From Dyadobacter fanqingshengii (GTDB taxonomy: Bacteria > Bacteroidota > Bacteroidia > Cytophagales > Spirosomataceae), in contig NZ_CP098806.1 in the NCBI RefSeq assembly GCF_023822005.2, positions 558,001-622,000 of the forward strand: a stretch of 64,000 nucleotides of DNA, in the 5' to 3' direction. Below are positions 35,579-44,512 of the stretch, in pieces. The notes below the pieces were generated by a model that saw nothing but the letters and a program-made list of their open reading frames with translations, made no database searches and was not told the origin of the DNA. A program made the translations under genes and the position numbers. Every line of letters starts with the position of its first letter. The stretch's first letter is position 1.

Positions 35579-35590
35579 ACAAATCTCAAA

Positions 35591-36775
35591 ATGGGCGTCC
35601 GAATAACCGGTATTGGCATTGTTTCCGCGATTGGCTTAACAGTTGCAGACAACCTGCAATCGCTGAAAGAAAGCAGGTCGGGGATCGGACCGGTGCAATA
35701 TTTAGAAGAAGCTGAAGGATTGCTGGTTGGCGAGGTTAAAATGTCCAACAAAGCATTGCAAAACGACCTTAGCACCGGGGCGAAAGCCATTTCCCGCACA
35801 TCATTACTGGGCCTGAAAGCTGCGAAAGAGGCCTGGGGCGATAATAAGCACACGCATAAAATTAGAACCGGGATTATCTCTTCCACGTCAGTCGGAGGAA
35901 TGGACAGGACGGAAGACTTTTACAAAGCATATCTCGCCGGGACCAACCCCGATTACCATATTCTAAAAACACACGACAGCGGCAGCACTACGGAAAGGAT
36001 AGCGGCTGAATTAGGCATTTCAGGTTACATTAATACGCTGTCAACTGCCTGTTCATCAGGCGCTAATGCGATCATGCTGGGCGCACGACTGCTTTTAAGC
36101 GGGAAGTTGGACAGGGTTCTGGTAGGAGGCTCGGACGCGCTGACAAAATTCACAATCAGTGGTTTTCGCTCGCTGATGATTTACGATGATCAATGGTGCA
36201 GGCCATTTGATGAAACGAGAAGCGGTTTGAATCTCGGCGAAGGCGCTGCCTTTTTGCTGCTGGAAAACGAAAAGAGCATCCAGATCTCAGGAAATAAAAC
36301 AATCGGTTACGTCAATGGCTGGGCGAATGCGGCAGATGCCTACCATCAAACCGCCTCGTCGCCGGACGGGAAAGGCGCTACGCTGGCCATAACAAATGCT
36401 TTGGCGAAATCCGGCATTGCCATGGAGCACATTTCATACATTAATGCCCACGGCACCGGGACGAAGAATAACGATCTATCCGAGTCCGTGGCATTGCGAA
36501 ATGTATTTGGTGACAACATTCCTGCTTTCAGCTCAACAAAGCCATTTACAGGTCATACGTTAGCCGCTGCCGGTGCTATTGAGGCGGTTTTTTCGATCCT
36601 GGCCATTCAGCAAAAGCTCATTTTTCCCAATTTAAATTACAATACACCCATCACCGAAACGGGTCTGGAACCCGTTGCTTCCTTACAAACCGAAAGGCCT
36701 GTCGGGGCAGTTCTGTCCAATTCGTTTGGGTTTGGGGGAAATAACTCATCATTGGTTTTTTCAGACCACGATTGA
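35591..36775 (+). CDS. Beta-ketoacyl-ACP synthase (FabF-like), catalytic triad complete
   Basis: A 394-residue ketosynthase with C154 in LSTACSSGANAIML, histidine in NAHGTGTKNND and a second in KPFTGHTLAAAG, ending NSFGFGGNNSSLVF. Third intact ketosynthase of the cluster. The cysteine-less ketosynthase-like gene at 36807 follows after 31 bases, again giving an intact/degenerate pair. Confidence 0.92.
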   Translation: MGVRITGIGIVSAIGLTVADNLQSLKESRSGIGPVQYLEEAEGLLVGEVKMSNKALQNDLSTGAKAISRTSLLGLKAAKEAWGDNKHTHKIRTGIISSTSVGGMDRTEDFYKAYLAGTNPDYHILKTHDSGSTTERIAAELGISGYINTLSTACSSGANAIMLGARLLLSGKLDRVLVGGSDALTKFTISGFRSLMIYDDQWCRPFDETRSGLNLGEGAAFLLLENEKSIQISGNKTIGYVNGWANAADAYHQTASSPDGKGATLAITNALAKSGIAMEHISYINAHGTGTKNNDLSESVALRNVFGDNIPAFSSTKPFTGHTLAAAGAIEAVFSILAIQQKLIFPNLNYNTPITETGLEPVASLQTERPVGAVLSNSFGFGGNNSSLVFSDHD

Positions 36776-36806
36776 TTTTTTTGTACAAATTCAAAGCTCG
36801 TTATAG

Positions 36807-37772
36807 TTGTATTACATCTCCGCCGCATCGACCATCTCGCATCAGCCCACATTTCAAAATGCAGGCTTTTCTACTTTTATCGAGCCGATGCATGAATCGT
36901 CAGGACTGCTCAGCCCGGATTATAAAGGGTTTATCGATGCCGGACTTTTGCGCAGAATGAGCAAGATTTTGAGGATGTCGGTGGCTTGTGCGAAGGATTG
37001 CATTCAGCAAGCAGGGATTGAGCAGCCTTCCGCAATCATCGTTGGGACTGGATTAGGCTGTCTTTTGGATACTGAAAAATTTCTTAACAATGTTCTGACC
37101 ATCGAAGGTTTGCTTCCGCCAACGTCATTCATACAATCGACGCATAACACCATGGCGGGCCAAATTTCATTGAGCCTCGGCAACCATGGTTATAACATGA
37201 CCCACACGCAAAATTCCATTTCGTTTGAAAATGCGCTGCTCGATGCCATGTTGCTTTTGGATGAAAACGAAGAAAATATTCTCGTAGGAGCCGCTGACGA
37301 AGCCATTGATTTTCTGAACGAGATTTCTGACAACCTGCATTTGCAGCTTCAATTTCCCTTAACATCCGGGGCATCATTTTTTATGCTCACAAGCCAAAAA
37401 AACAATCATTCGCTGGTGTCTGTGAAAGACACACGGGCAATCGGGCTTGTCAGCGACGTGAGCGGACAGATTATGGATTTTCTAACCAGTAATGATTGCC
37501 ATGTGCAGGATCTGGATTTGGTTCTTTTTTCAGGAATGAGTGAGGATAGCACCAACGGTTTGGCTGCTCTGCTTTCGAATTTAGTTGTAGAAGAAAAAAA
37601 ATGCGTGGATTATCTGCGTTTTTCAGGAATTTACCCTACTACTTCTGCTTTTGCAGTGCATTTGGCTGTTGATAGAATGAAGAAGGATCAATCGCTGAAA
37701 AATGTGCTGATTTGCAATACATTAATTCAAAGTAACCTGGGGTTAACACTCTTGCAATCTGTTGAAGCATAA
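36807..37772 (+). CDS. Ketosynthase-like protein lacking the catalytic cysteine (paralogue of 20046)
   Basis: A 321-residue protein parallel to that at 20046: YYISAASTISHQPTF against YITDSACISPQRTF, GLLRRMSKILRMSVAC against GLLRRMGKAVRMGVGA, and QSTHNTMAGQISLSLGNHGY. Serine stands at the nucleophile position. The start is a TTG at 36807, directly preceded by an in-frame TAG, and similarity to the paralogue begins with the second residue. Likely a non-catalytic partner of the ketosynthase encoded just upstream. Its end overlaps the deacetylase gene by 11 bases. Confidence 0.8.
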   Translation: MYYISAASTISHQPTFQNAGFSTFIEPMHESSGLLSPDYKGFIDAGLLRRMSKILRMSVACAKDCIQQAGIEQPSAIIVGTGLGCLLDTEKFLNNVLTIEGLLPPTSFIQSTHNTMAGQISLSLGNHGYNMTHTQNSISFENALLDAMLLLDENEENILVGAADEAIDFLNEISDNLHLQLQFPLTSGASFFMLTSQKNNHSLVSVKDTRAIGLVSDVSGQIMDFLTSNDCHVQDLDLVLFSGMSEDSTNGLAALLSNLVVEEKKCVDYLRFSGIYPTTSAFAVHLAVDRMKKDQSLKNVLICNTLIQSNLGLTLLQSVEA

Positions 37773-38526
37773 CATTATAACAGCCACTGCTATCACCGTA
37801 TTCGCACTCAGCGGGATCATCTTCTGGGAGACGGGTTTTGCATGGCTGATCTTCATCGCGATTGCCCTCGCATATCTGGCCCTTACCGCGTACGGCTCTT
37901 TCAAGATCCAGGCCAATTACTTCCTTACGTCGATCAATAGGGGAAAGCGAAAGTCAATTGCCCTCACATTCGATGACGGCCCTGATCCCGAAACCACCCC
38001 GATGATCCTGGATGTTTTGAAAGAAAAAGATATTAAAGCGACGTTTTTTGTCATCGGTAAGAAGGCTGAAAAACACCCCGAACTAATCCGCCGTATTGAT
38101 GAAGAAGGCCATACCATTGCCAATCATTCATATAGCCATCACTACCTGATTGCTTTTTTTTCGACAGAGAAACTTAAAAAGGACCTGGTGCTTTGCACAA
38201 GCACCATTTATGAGATTCTTGGAAAAACACCAAAGTTTTTCCGCCCGCCATTTGGCGTGACCAACCCGCGCTATGCGCGTGTGTTGCGCGATTTAAAACT
38301 TGACTCAGTAGGGTGGTCGGTCAGGAGTATGGACACAAAGGCGAAAAGTAAGTACGAAATTATTAACAGGGTCATCTCAAAATTAAAGGCGAAAGACATC
38401 GTTTTGCTGCATGATAACAGGAAAGTCACAGCCGATTCAATGGAAGATCTTATAGAACACTGTTTGCAGAAAGGGATAAAAATTGAGCCGTTGTCTAAGC
38501 TGATCCAAAAAGAACCCTATGAATAA
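37762..38526 (+). CDS. NodB-type polysaccharide deacetylase, membrane anchored
   Basis: The 254-residue protein has two N-terminal membrane helices (about 5-45) and a NodB domain with D71-D72 in TFDDGPDPETT, the metal histidines H122 and H126 in NHSYSHH, and FFRPPFGVTNPRY. It would deacetylate an N-acetyl sugar or related amide at the envelope; its role in a pigment cluster is not established. The TTG start at 37762 overlaps the previous gene; an in-frame stop lies at 37744-37746 and the first ATG is inside the NodB domain. Confidence 0.82.
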   Translation: MKHNIITATAITVFALSGIIFWETGFAWLIFIAIALAYLALTAYGSFKIQANYFLTSINRGKRKSIALTFDDGPDPETTPMILDVLKEKDIKATFFVIGKKAEKHPELIRRIDEEGHTIANHSYSHHYLIAFFSTEKLKKDLVLCTSTIYEILGKTPKFFRPPFGVTNPRYARVLRDLKLDSVGWSVRSMDTKAKSKYEIINRVISKLKAKDIVLLHDNRKVTADSMEDLIEHCLQKGIKIEPLSKLIQKEPYE

Positions 38527-39148
38527 ATTCAGGTTACTGTTGCTTGTATTTTTTGCGGCGGTTGGATTTGCGAGCGGACAGGCATTCAAAAACGCTGCAA
38601 ATCCTGAAAAGGTTTTTGAGGATTTGCGCAAGGCTTCGCAGGCAGTGAATTCCATTCAGGCAGCTTTCACAGAAGAGAAATTCTTGTCAGTTTTGAAGAA
38701 GCCTGAGCATTCGTCAGGGTTTTTTTATTACAAAAAGAATGACAAAATGCGTTGGGAGCAAAAAATGCCTGTTAATTACGTAATATTAATTAACGGCGAT
38801 AGAATGCGCGTCCAGGAGGCTGGAAAGGAAAAAAACGTGAGACAGGCGGGCAGGATGGCGGCCCAGATCAAGGAGCTGATGATCGGTCTTGTTAATGGTG
38901 ATTTTCAGAAAAATAAGGCATTTTCCCAAAGCTGTCTTGAAAATTCGGAGCAGTATATGGTGGTGCTTACGCCTGTTAATCGCAGGCTCAAAAACATCTA
39001 TTCCAAAATCACACTGGTCTTTCCAAAGAGCACATTGCACTTGAAGGAACTGTCATTTTTTGAAAAAGGCGGCGACAAAAGCGTCATGAAATTTCAGAAC
39101 GAAAAATTTAATCAAACGATAGACGATAGTCTTTTTTTGAACTTGTAA
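38519..39148 (+). CDS. LolA-like outer membrane lipoprotein carrier family protein
   Basis: A 209-residue exported protein with a signal peptide (MNKFRLLLLVFFAAVGFASG), then a LolA-type beta-fold start (VNSIQAAFTEEKFLSVLKKP, SGFFYYKKNDKMRWEQKMP). In pigment clusters such LolA-like proteins probably shuttle the aryl-polyene lipid through the periplasm rather than lipoproteins. Its start overlaps the deacetylase end by 8 bases. Confidence 0.8.
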   Translation: MNKFRLLLLVFFAAVGFASGQAFKNAANPEKVFEDLRKASQAVNSIQAAFTEEKFLSVLKKPEHSSGFFYYKKNDKMRWEQKMPVNYVILINGDRMRVQEAGKEKNVRQAGRMAAQIKELMIGLVNGDFQKNKAFSQSCLENSEQYMVVLTPVNRRLKNIYSKITLVFPKSTLHLKELSFFEKGGDKSVMKFQNEKFNQTIDDSLFLNL

Positions 39149-39172
39149 GGTATTCATTGATAGAACACAGGC

Positions 39173-39529
39173 ATGTTTGTAAATAGTCTCTATTTCATCA
39201 CCAGCAATGAGCTGACTCCGGAGAACATTGTTTCGGGAATAAAGATTAATGAACAACATGCCGTATTTGAGGGACATTTTCCCAATTCACCCGTCTTGCC
39301 TGGCGTGGTGCAATTACAGATCGTGAAAGAAATTCTGGAAGCGCATCTGGAAAGGAAACTGGCCATGAAAACGATGCGGACGTGCAAATTCCTGGAAGTG
39401 CTTAATCCCGGAAAAAATCCAAACGTCCGGATCCTTATCAAATACAAGCAGTCGGAAATGTTAGAAGTTACTGCCTCAGGAGAAGACAACGGAAAGGTTT
39501 TTTTCAAAATGCAGGCGAACTATCTTTAA
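39173..39529 (+). CDS. FabZ/ApeI-like 3-hydroxyacyl-ACP dehydratase
   Basis: The 118-residue hotdog protein has the catalytic region FEGHFPNSPVLPGVVQLQIV and a partner helix with KFLEVLNPG. Short for FabZ but complete for the ApeI type. Second dehydratase-like protein of the cluster, 24 bases after the LolA-like gene. Confidence 0.82.
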   Translation: MFVNSLYFITSNELTPENIVSGIKINEQHAVFEGHFPNSPVLPGVVQLQIVKEILEAHLERKLAMKTMRTCKFLEVLNPGKNPNVRILIKYKQSEMLEVTASGEDNGKVFFKMQANYL

Positions 39530-39596
39530 CAGACGATTCGTTTCAATCTACTCAGCGGCCGATCTTTCAAATTAGCCATCTGATCATAAACACAAC

Positions 39597-40751
39597 ATGA
39601 CCTTAAAGGACATCAATTGCTGCGTAATTGTACCCACTTACAATAATATCAAAACAATAGACCGGATTCTCGAATCCCTTCTTCTCTTCTCAGGCGATCA
39701 GGACATCATAGCGGTAAACGACGGGTCTACGGACAGGACACCATATCAGTTGATGAAATATGGTTCGAGGCTGACCGTCATCGATTATATTTTAAACACC
39801 GGCAAAGGCCACGCGCTTCGTGCAGGTTTTAAACAAGCGATCGCCATGGGTTACGCTAACGCCATTACAATCGATTCCGACGGTCAGCACCAGGTTTCGG
39901 ACATACCGATTTTTCTGGAAGCCGCTGCTAAAAATCCAGGCGCAGTAATCATGGGTTCCAGGGATATGGAGCAGGAGGGCGTCCCGGGCAAAAGCTCTTT
40001 CGGGAACAAGTTTTCTAACTTTTGGTTCAAGGTCGAGACAGGCATTTCCCTCCCGGATACGCAAACGGGTTTCAGGCTTTATCCGCTGGCTGAAATCGCG
40101 AAAATGAAGCTTTACACTACGAAGTTCGAAACGGAAATTGAAGTTTTGGTAAGGCTTGCATGGCGCAACGTCCCGATTATTCCGGTAAAGATTAATGTGA
40201 TCTATGACAAGGAAGAGCGTGTCACGCACTTTCGCCCTTTCAAGGATTTTGCGAGGATAAGCGTTCTTAATACGGTGCTGGTTGTTCTCACATTGTTATA
40301 TTTTTTACCTAAAAGGCTGATTGGAAAGGTAAAAAAAAAAGGCCTTTGGAAAATCATTAAGGAGGAAGCAGTCAAGCCGGAGGAATCCAATTTAAGCAAG
40401 GCAAAGTCCATTGGATTTGGTTTTTTTATGGGCATTGTCCCGGTTTGGGGTTTTCAACTGCTGATTGGCATTCCGCTTTCCATTTATTTCAGAATGAACA
40501 AGGTGCTTTTCCTGGCTGCGGCGAACATTAGCATTCCTCCATTCATTCCCATTATCATTTACGGAAGCTACAAGTTTGGCGGGCTCTTTTATAAAAGTGG
40601 TGTGCAACTCACTTCCTTTGAGAATCTTACGCTGAGTTCGATCCATGTAAATTTCGTACAATATTTTATCGGTGGATCATTGTTGGCAATGGCAGCCGGA
40701 CTGGTAGGGTTCATGATAACCTATCTTTTTTTGGTCATTTTTCGCACATAG
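39597..40751 (+). CDS. Glycosyltransferase family 2 fused to DUF2062
   Basis: A 384-residue protein. The N-terminal GT2 domain (about 1-235) reads CVIVPTYNNIKTIDRILESL, NDGSTDRT, NTGKGHALRAGFKQA, TIDSDGQHQ and DTQTGFRLYP, close to dolichyl-phosphate-mannose-synthase-like enzymes. The C-terminal DUF2062 domain (about 255-384) has membrane helices and the segment GFFMGIVPVWGFQL. It may make a polyprenyl-phosphate sugar or glycosylate a lipid at the inner membrane. Last gene of the pigment block; 158 bases separate it from hppA. Confidence 0.85.
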   Translation: MTLKDINCCVIVPTYNNIKTIDRILESLLLFSGDQDIIAVNDGSTDRTPYQLMKYGSRLTVIDYILNTGKGHALRAGFKQAIAMGYANAITIDSDGQHQVSDIPIFLEAAAKNPGAVIMGSRDMEQEGVPGKSSFGNKFSNFWFKVETGISLPDTQTGFRLYPLAEIAKMKLYTTKFETEIEVLVRLAWRNVPIIPVKINVIYDKEERVTHFRPFKDFARISVLNTVLVVLTLLYFLPKRLIGKVKKKGLWKIIKEEAVKPEESNLSKAKSIGFGFFMGIVPVWGFQLLIGIPLSIYFRMNKVLFLAAANISIPPFIPIIIYGSYKFGGLFYKSGVQLTSFENLTLSSIHVNFVQYFIGGSLLAMAAGLVGFMITYLFLVIFRT

Positions 40752-40840
40752 TGCCACTTGATGCATGTCATGCCCGATCCTGAATTCTACAAATTTTTAT
40801 AAAATCTATACGAATTGATCAAAAATAAGCGATTTCGGAT

Positions 40841-40870
40841 TTTGTTATGAGGTCTCATTCTCTATATTTA
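40841..40870 (+). promoter_or_regulatory. Promoter of the pyrophosphatase gene
   Basis: TTTG at 40841-40844, 18 bases, then TATATTTA at 40863-40870 (seven of eight positions). The hppA ATG lies 40 bases downstream. Confidence 0.5.
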
Positions 40871-40909
40871 CGAGATTTTAAAAACCTTTAACCTAATTTA
40901 GTTTATCGC

Positions 40910-43138
40910 ATGAGTAACATTACCTATTTAGTGCCGGCTTTGGGCCTTGTTGGCTTGCTGGTTATGTTCTTCAAAAGAGGCTGGGTTGTCCGGCAGGATG
41001 GTGGAAGTCCTGAAATGAAAGAAATCGCGGACGCGATTGCAGATGGTGCCCTTGCCTTCCTGAAAGCCGAATGGCGTGTACTCATAGTCTTTGGTATCAT
41101 TGTCAGTATTTTACTGGGTTACTCAGGCACATTGGTTGAAAACTCCAGTGCCTTCATTGGCATATCGTTCCTGGTCGGTGCATTCATTTCTGCATTTGCG
41201 GGCTACATCGGGATGAATATTGCAACAAAATCCAACGTCCGTACTACGCAGGCAGCGCGCACAAGCCTTACCAAAGCGCTTGAAGTGTCATTTACCGGCG
41301 GTTCCGTTATGGGCATTGGTGTGGCAAGCTTAGCCGTGATCGGTTTGGGCGGATTGTTTATCATTTTATATCATTTTTTCGTTGGCGACAGCACGGATGT
41401 CAATGGCCTGGGCATGGAAAAAGTGCTGGAAGTGCTTGCCGGTTTTTCACTGGGAGCTGAATCCATCGCGCTTTTTGCGCGCGTAGGCGGCGGTATTTAC
41501 ACCAAAGCTGCTGACGTTGGCGCTGACCTTGTAGGGAAAGTTGAGGCTGGAATTCCGGAAGATGATCCACGAAACCCTGCGACCATTGCCGATAACGTGG
41601 GCGATAACGTTGGCGACGTAGCGGGTATGGGAGCCGATTTATTCGGCTCATATGTAGCAACAATTCTGGCAACAATGGTCTTGGGCCGTGAGATCATTTC
41701 TGAGGGAACAGATAATTTTGGCGGCATTTCGCCGATTTTGCTTCCTATGGTTATTGCTGGAATGGGCCTCATTGCGTCTATCATTGGTATGTTGCTGGTT
41801 CGCGTGAAAAATGATCAGGGTAATGTGCAGGGCGCTTTGAACCTGGGTAACTGGGGTTCTATCATTCTTGTTTTAATCGGAAGTTATCCGCTGACCATGT
41901 GGATGTTGCCCGAAGGAACATTAACCATTCGTGGCGTTGATTTTACGTCGCTGGACGTTTTCTGGTCTATCCTCCTGGGATCTATTGTCGGCGCAATCAT
42001 GTCCATGGTGACCGAATACTACACAGCAATGGGCAAGAGGCCTGTTCAATCCATTGTAAATCAATCGTCAACGGGACACGCCACTAACATTATCGGTGGA
42101 CTTTCGGTGGGTATGGAATCTACGGTGATTCCCACATTGGTGCTGGCAGCCGGTATTTATATCAGTTATGAGTTCGCAGGTTTATACGGTGTCGCAATCG
42201 CAGCTGCTGGTATGATGGCAACCACTGCGATGCAATTGGCCATCGACGCATTTGGCCCGATTGCTGATAATGCAGGTGGCATTGCTGAAATGGCACATTT
42301 ACCGGAAGAAGTTCGCGGTCGTACGGATATTTTGGATGCGGTTGGTAACACCACTGCTGCTTCGGGAAAAGGTTTCGCCATTGCTTCCGCTGCACTTACC
42401 TCGCTTGCACTTTTTGCAGCTTTCTGCGGTGTAGCGGGCATTAATTCGATTGATATTTACAAAGCAAATGTGTTAGCTGGGTTGTTCGTTGGTGCTATGA
42501 TCCCGTTTATTTTCTCCTCCCTTGCCATTGCAGCCGTAGGTCGCGCTGCTATGAAAATGGTTGAAGAGGTGCGTCGCCAATTCCGCGAAATTCCGGGGAT
42601 TATGGAAGGAACTGCTAAGCCTGAATATGATAAATGTGTGGCTATTTCTACGCAGGCATCTATCCGCGAAATGGTTGCTCCCGGACTTATCGCATTGATT
42701 GTTCCTGTCCTGGTCGGTTTCCTTTTCGGGCCGGAAGTGTTGGGAGGAACATTAGCCGGTGTTACGGTTTCCGGTGTTTTAATGGGTATATTCCAAAACA
42801 ATGCAGGCGGTGCCTGGGATAACGCGAAAAAGTCATTTGAAAAAGGGGCAGTTATCAATGGCGAAACTTACTATAAAAAGTCCGAACCGCATAAGGCTGC
42901 TGTAACAGGAGACACCGTTGGAGATCCATTCAAAGATACTTCGGGTCCGTCGATGAACATCCTTATTAAACTAATGTCCATCGTTTCCCTGGTAATCGCA
43001 CCGCACATCGCAGTAGATAAGGCAGATTTGGAGGGTTTTGATTCGAAAACAAAGCAAACTCAAATAACAACTACGCAGATGGCAGTGGAGAGTCAGGAGC
43101 ATATTGCTGTTTTTCCAGTCAAGAGCATTGCGAAATAA
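40910..43138 (+). CDS. hppA: Membrane-bound ion-pumping pyrophosphatase
   Basis: A 742-residue integral protein with about 16 helices that couples PPi hydrolysis to H+ or Na+ export. Substrate-site motifs are [39 protein letters not shown] and [13 protein letters not shown]. At residues 479-484 the motif GNTTAA has alanine where K+-independent enzymes have lysine, so it belongs to the K+-dependent class. Whether it pumps Na+ or H+ needs the glutamate pattern of helix 6 and was not resolved. The C-terminal 35 residues after the last helix are unusually hydrophilic. Confidence 0.95.
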   Translation: MSNITYLVPALGLVGLLVMFFKRGWVVRQDGGSPEMKEIADAIADGALAFLKAEWRVLIVFGIIVSILLGYSGTLVENSSAFIGISFLVGAFISAFAGYIGMNIATKSNVRTTQAARTSLTKALEVSFTGGSVMGIGVASLAVIGLGGLFIILYHFFVGDSTDVNGLGMEKVLEVLAGFSLGAESIALFARVGGGIYTKAADVGADLVGKVEAGIPEDDPRNPATIADNVGDNVGDVAGMGADLFGSYVATILATMVLGREIISEGTDNFGGISPILLPMVIAGMGLIASIIGMLLVRVKNDQGNVQGALNLGNWGSIILVLIGSYPLTMWMLPEGTLTIRGVDFTSLDVFWSILLGSIVGAIMSMVTEYYTAMGKRPVQSIVNQSSTGHATNIIGGLSVGMESTVIPTLVLAAGIYISYEFAGLYGVAIAAAGMMATTAMQLAIDAFGPIADNAGGIAEMAHLPEEVRGRTDILDAVGNTTAASGKGFAIASAALTSLALFAAFCGVAGINSIDIYKANVLAGLFVGAMIPFIFSSLAIAAVGRAAMKMVEEVRRQFREIPGIMEGTAKPEYDKCVAISTQASIREMVAPGLIALIVPVLVGFLFGPEVLGGTLAGVTVSGVLMGIFQNNAGGAWDNAKKSFEKGAVINGETYYKKSEPHKAAVTGDTVGDPFKDTSGPSMNILIKLMSIVSLVIAPHIAVDKADLEGFDSKTKQTQITTTQMAVESQEHIAVFPVKSIAK

Positions 43139-43158
43139 TAATTCAGATCCCAATTCAA

Positions 43159-43191
43159 AACTGCCCGGCATTTTCTGTCGGGCAGTTTTTT
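43159..43191 (+). terminator. Rho-independent terminator after hppA
   Basis: CTGCCCG (43161-43167) pairs with CGGGCAG (43179-43185), extended by two A-T pairs, followed by six T. It lies 22 bases after the stop codon. Confidence 0.85.
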
Positions 43192-43272
43192 GTTATAATA
43201 GCATGTAAATTGATGAGGGTAATTATTTGTTTCTGCAAATGTTAATAGTTAAATTGATAAAAAGTTATTGTC

Positions 43273-43488
43273 ATGGAAGTACTGACTATTGAAGTAAATG
43301 ATCCCAAAGCCAAACGCTTGCTCGATGATTTGGCAGATTTGGGTTTAATATCTATTAAAGTTGCGAAGCCTGCTTGGAATGAGCGCTGGGATGTTTTTTC
43401 CAAAGCGTTGCCAGACGTCGAAGAAATTTTAGAGCAGGATATTTTTGACGAAATTGCAATTGTTAGATCAAAGCGCCATATTTTGTGA
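43273..43488 (+). CDS. Putative antitoxin of a PIN-type pair
   Basis: A 71-residue acidic protein (MEVLTIEVNDPKAKRLLDDL onwards) of a type often found before PIN-family toxins in Bacteroidota. The C-terminal part is rich in Glu, Asp and Ile and could wrap around the toxin. The toxin start overlaps its stop by 4 bases (GTGA). No DNA-binding motif is evident. Confidence 0.75.
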   Translation: MEVLTIEVNDPKAKRLLDDLADLGLISIKVAKPAWNERWDVFSKALPDVEEILEQDIFDEIAIVRSKRHIL

Positions 43489-43916
43489 TCCGTGTTGTCA
43501 TTGATACGAATCTGTATGTAAGTGCAATGATCAACAGGAATTCACGGCAAAGATTAGATCAAATATTGAAAAATCAACGCTTCGATATTCTGATTGATAA
43601 AACGCTTGTTGATGAATTCGTCGAGGTTATTCATAGACCCAAGTTTAAAAAATACGTTGTTATTGAGCAGATTGAAGAATTTATAAATTTGCTTTATGAA
43701 CGTTGCACGGTGATAAACACCACTTCGAAAGTTTCTCATAGTCCGGATCCGAAAGACGACTTTCTCCTTGCCCTGGCCCTGGATGGAGCATCCCAGTATT
43801 TAATTACTGGTAACAAAATCGATTTGCTTGATCTAAAGCAATATGGTCCGACATCAATCCTGTCCCTTACACAATTTTTAGAGGTGTACTTTCCAAATTT
43901 TCAGTCAGATTTCTAA
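43485..43916 (+). CDS. PIN-domain toxin, intact
   Basis: A 143-residue protein beginning MIRVVIDTNLYVSAMINRNS with the first metal-binding aspartate. Further acidic residues occur in DKTLVDEFVEV and HSPDPKDDFLLALAL, the typical arrangement of the putative PIN-family toxin group. Such proteins are Mg2+-dependent RNases. The start is GTG at 43485, sharing bases with the antitoxin stop. This is a complete counterpart of the broken pair at 6295-6923, but a different subfamily. Confidence 0.85.
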   Translation: MIRVVIDTNLYVSAMINRNSRQRLDQILKNQRFDILIDKTLVDEFVEVIHRPKFKKYVVIEQIEEFINLLYERCTVINTTSKVSHSPDPKDDFLLALALDGASQYLITGNKIDLLDLKQYGPTSILSLTQFLEVYFPNFQSDF

Positions 43917-44023
43917 CATCAATCTCTCCCGGAACGATTTTTGTTTAGTTACAATGCTTCCATTGTGGATCGCTGTATAAAGCGATTTATGGAGCAGTAA
44001 ATATCTCATCAAATAGAAATAAC

Positions 44024-44335
44024 ATGAAAAAAGTATTTGTTTTAGCTGCGTTGATCGGATTGTCGACAGCAGCATTTGCACAACAAGACGACTCGAAGAC
44101 AAAAACGGAAAAAGCTGTCGATAATACGAAGGCTGCCGGTAAAAAAGCAGGCAAGGAGATCAAAAAAGATGCGAAATTCGTCGGTGACAAAACCAAAGAA
44201 GGCGCTGAGGCAGTTGGGGATGGTGTAGAAAAAGGAGCCGATAAGGTGGAAAAAGGCACCAAGAAAGCTTACAAAGCGACGAAAAAAGAAGCTAAGGAAG
44301 CGAAAGAAGATATTAAAGAAAAAGTAGATAAGTAA
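44024..44335 (+). CDS. Exported Lys/Ala-rich low-complexity protein (LEA-like)
   Basis: The 103-residue protein has a signal peptide (MKKVFVLAALIGLSTAAFAQ) and a mature part made of repeats rich in Lys, Ala, Glu, Asp and Gly with an 11-residue-like periodicity (VGDGVEKGADKVEKGTKKAY). This resembles late-embryogenesis-abundant or apolipoprotein-like helices that protect membranes or proteins during drying. The function is unproven; family naming rests on composition only. Confidence 0.75.
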   Translation: MKKVFVLAALIGLSTAAFAQQDDSKTKTEKAVDNTKAAGKKAGKEIKKDAKFVGDKTKEGAEAVGDGVEKGADKVEKGTKKAYKATKKEAKEAKEDIKEKVDK

Positions 44336-44356
44336 CGGAGCTTTCCGTTGTTTTGC

Positions 44357-44400
44357 ATGCCTGCCAGAACCCAAGTGTTTTGGCAGGCATTTGTATTTTA
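44357..44400 (+). terminator. Rho-independent terminator after the LEA-like gene
   Basis: ATGCCTGCCA (44357-44366) pairs with TGGCAGGCAT (44381-44390), a perfect 10-bp stem with a 14-base loop, followed by TTGTATTTTA. Confidence 0.75.
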
Positions 44401-44512
44401 CGAAGAAAGTAAAACAAGATATGGATCATTGGTGAAAATATTGTACTTATTGAAAAACAGGAACTTAATTCGCTAAAATGCTCGTTAAAGGGGAATAAGT
44501 TTTTTACAATTC

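Larger units (their letters stand above)
20046..40751. other. Aryl-polyene/flexirubin-type biosynthetic gene cluster
   Basis: Twenty genes in two divergent blocks around 27765-27908. Diagnostic content is a tyrosine ammonia-lyase, three FabF-like ketosynthases, three cysteine-less ketosynthase-like proteins, two acyl carrier proteins, FabG, two hotdog dehydratase-like proteins, a thioesterase and an LpxL-like acyltransferase. A trifunctional MMPL/PlsC/methyltransferase, halogenase-like and CrtI-like flavoenzymes, a LolA-like protein, a NodB deacetylase and a GT2-DUF2062 protein complete it. Flexirubins are aryl-polyene acids esterified to dialkylresorcinols; DarA and DarB for the resorcinol are not present here. 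The limits are my judgement; glpD at the left edge is probably a neighbour, not a member. Confidence 0.85.

Noticed and set aside
36772..36960. Open frame of 62 codons overlapping the start of the ketosynthase-like gene
   Set aside because: It is in another frame and matches nothing, while the frame at 36807 matches the paralogue at 20046.
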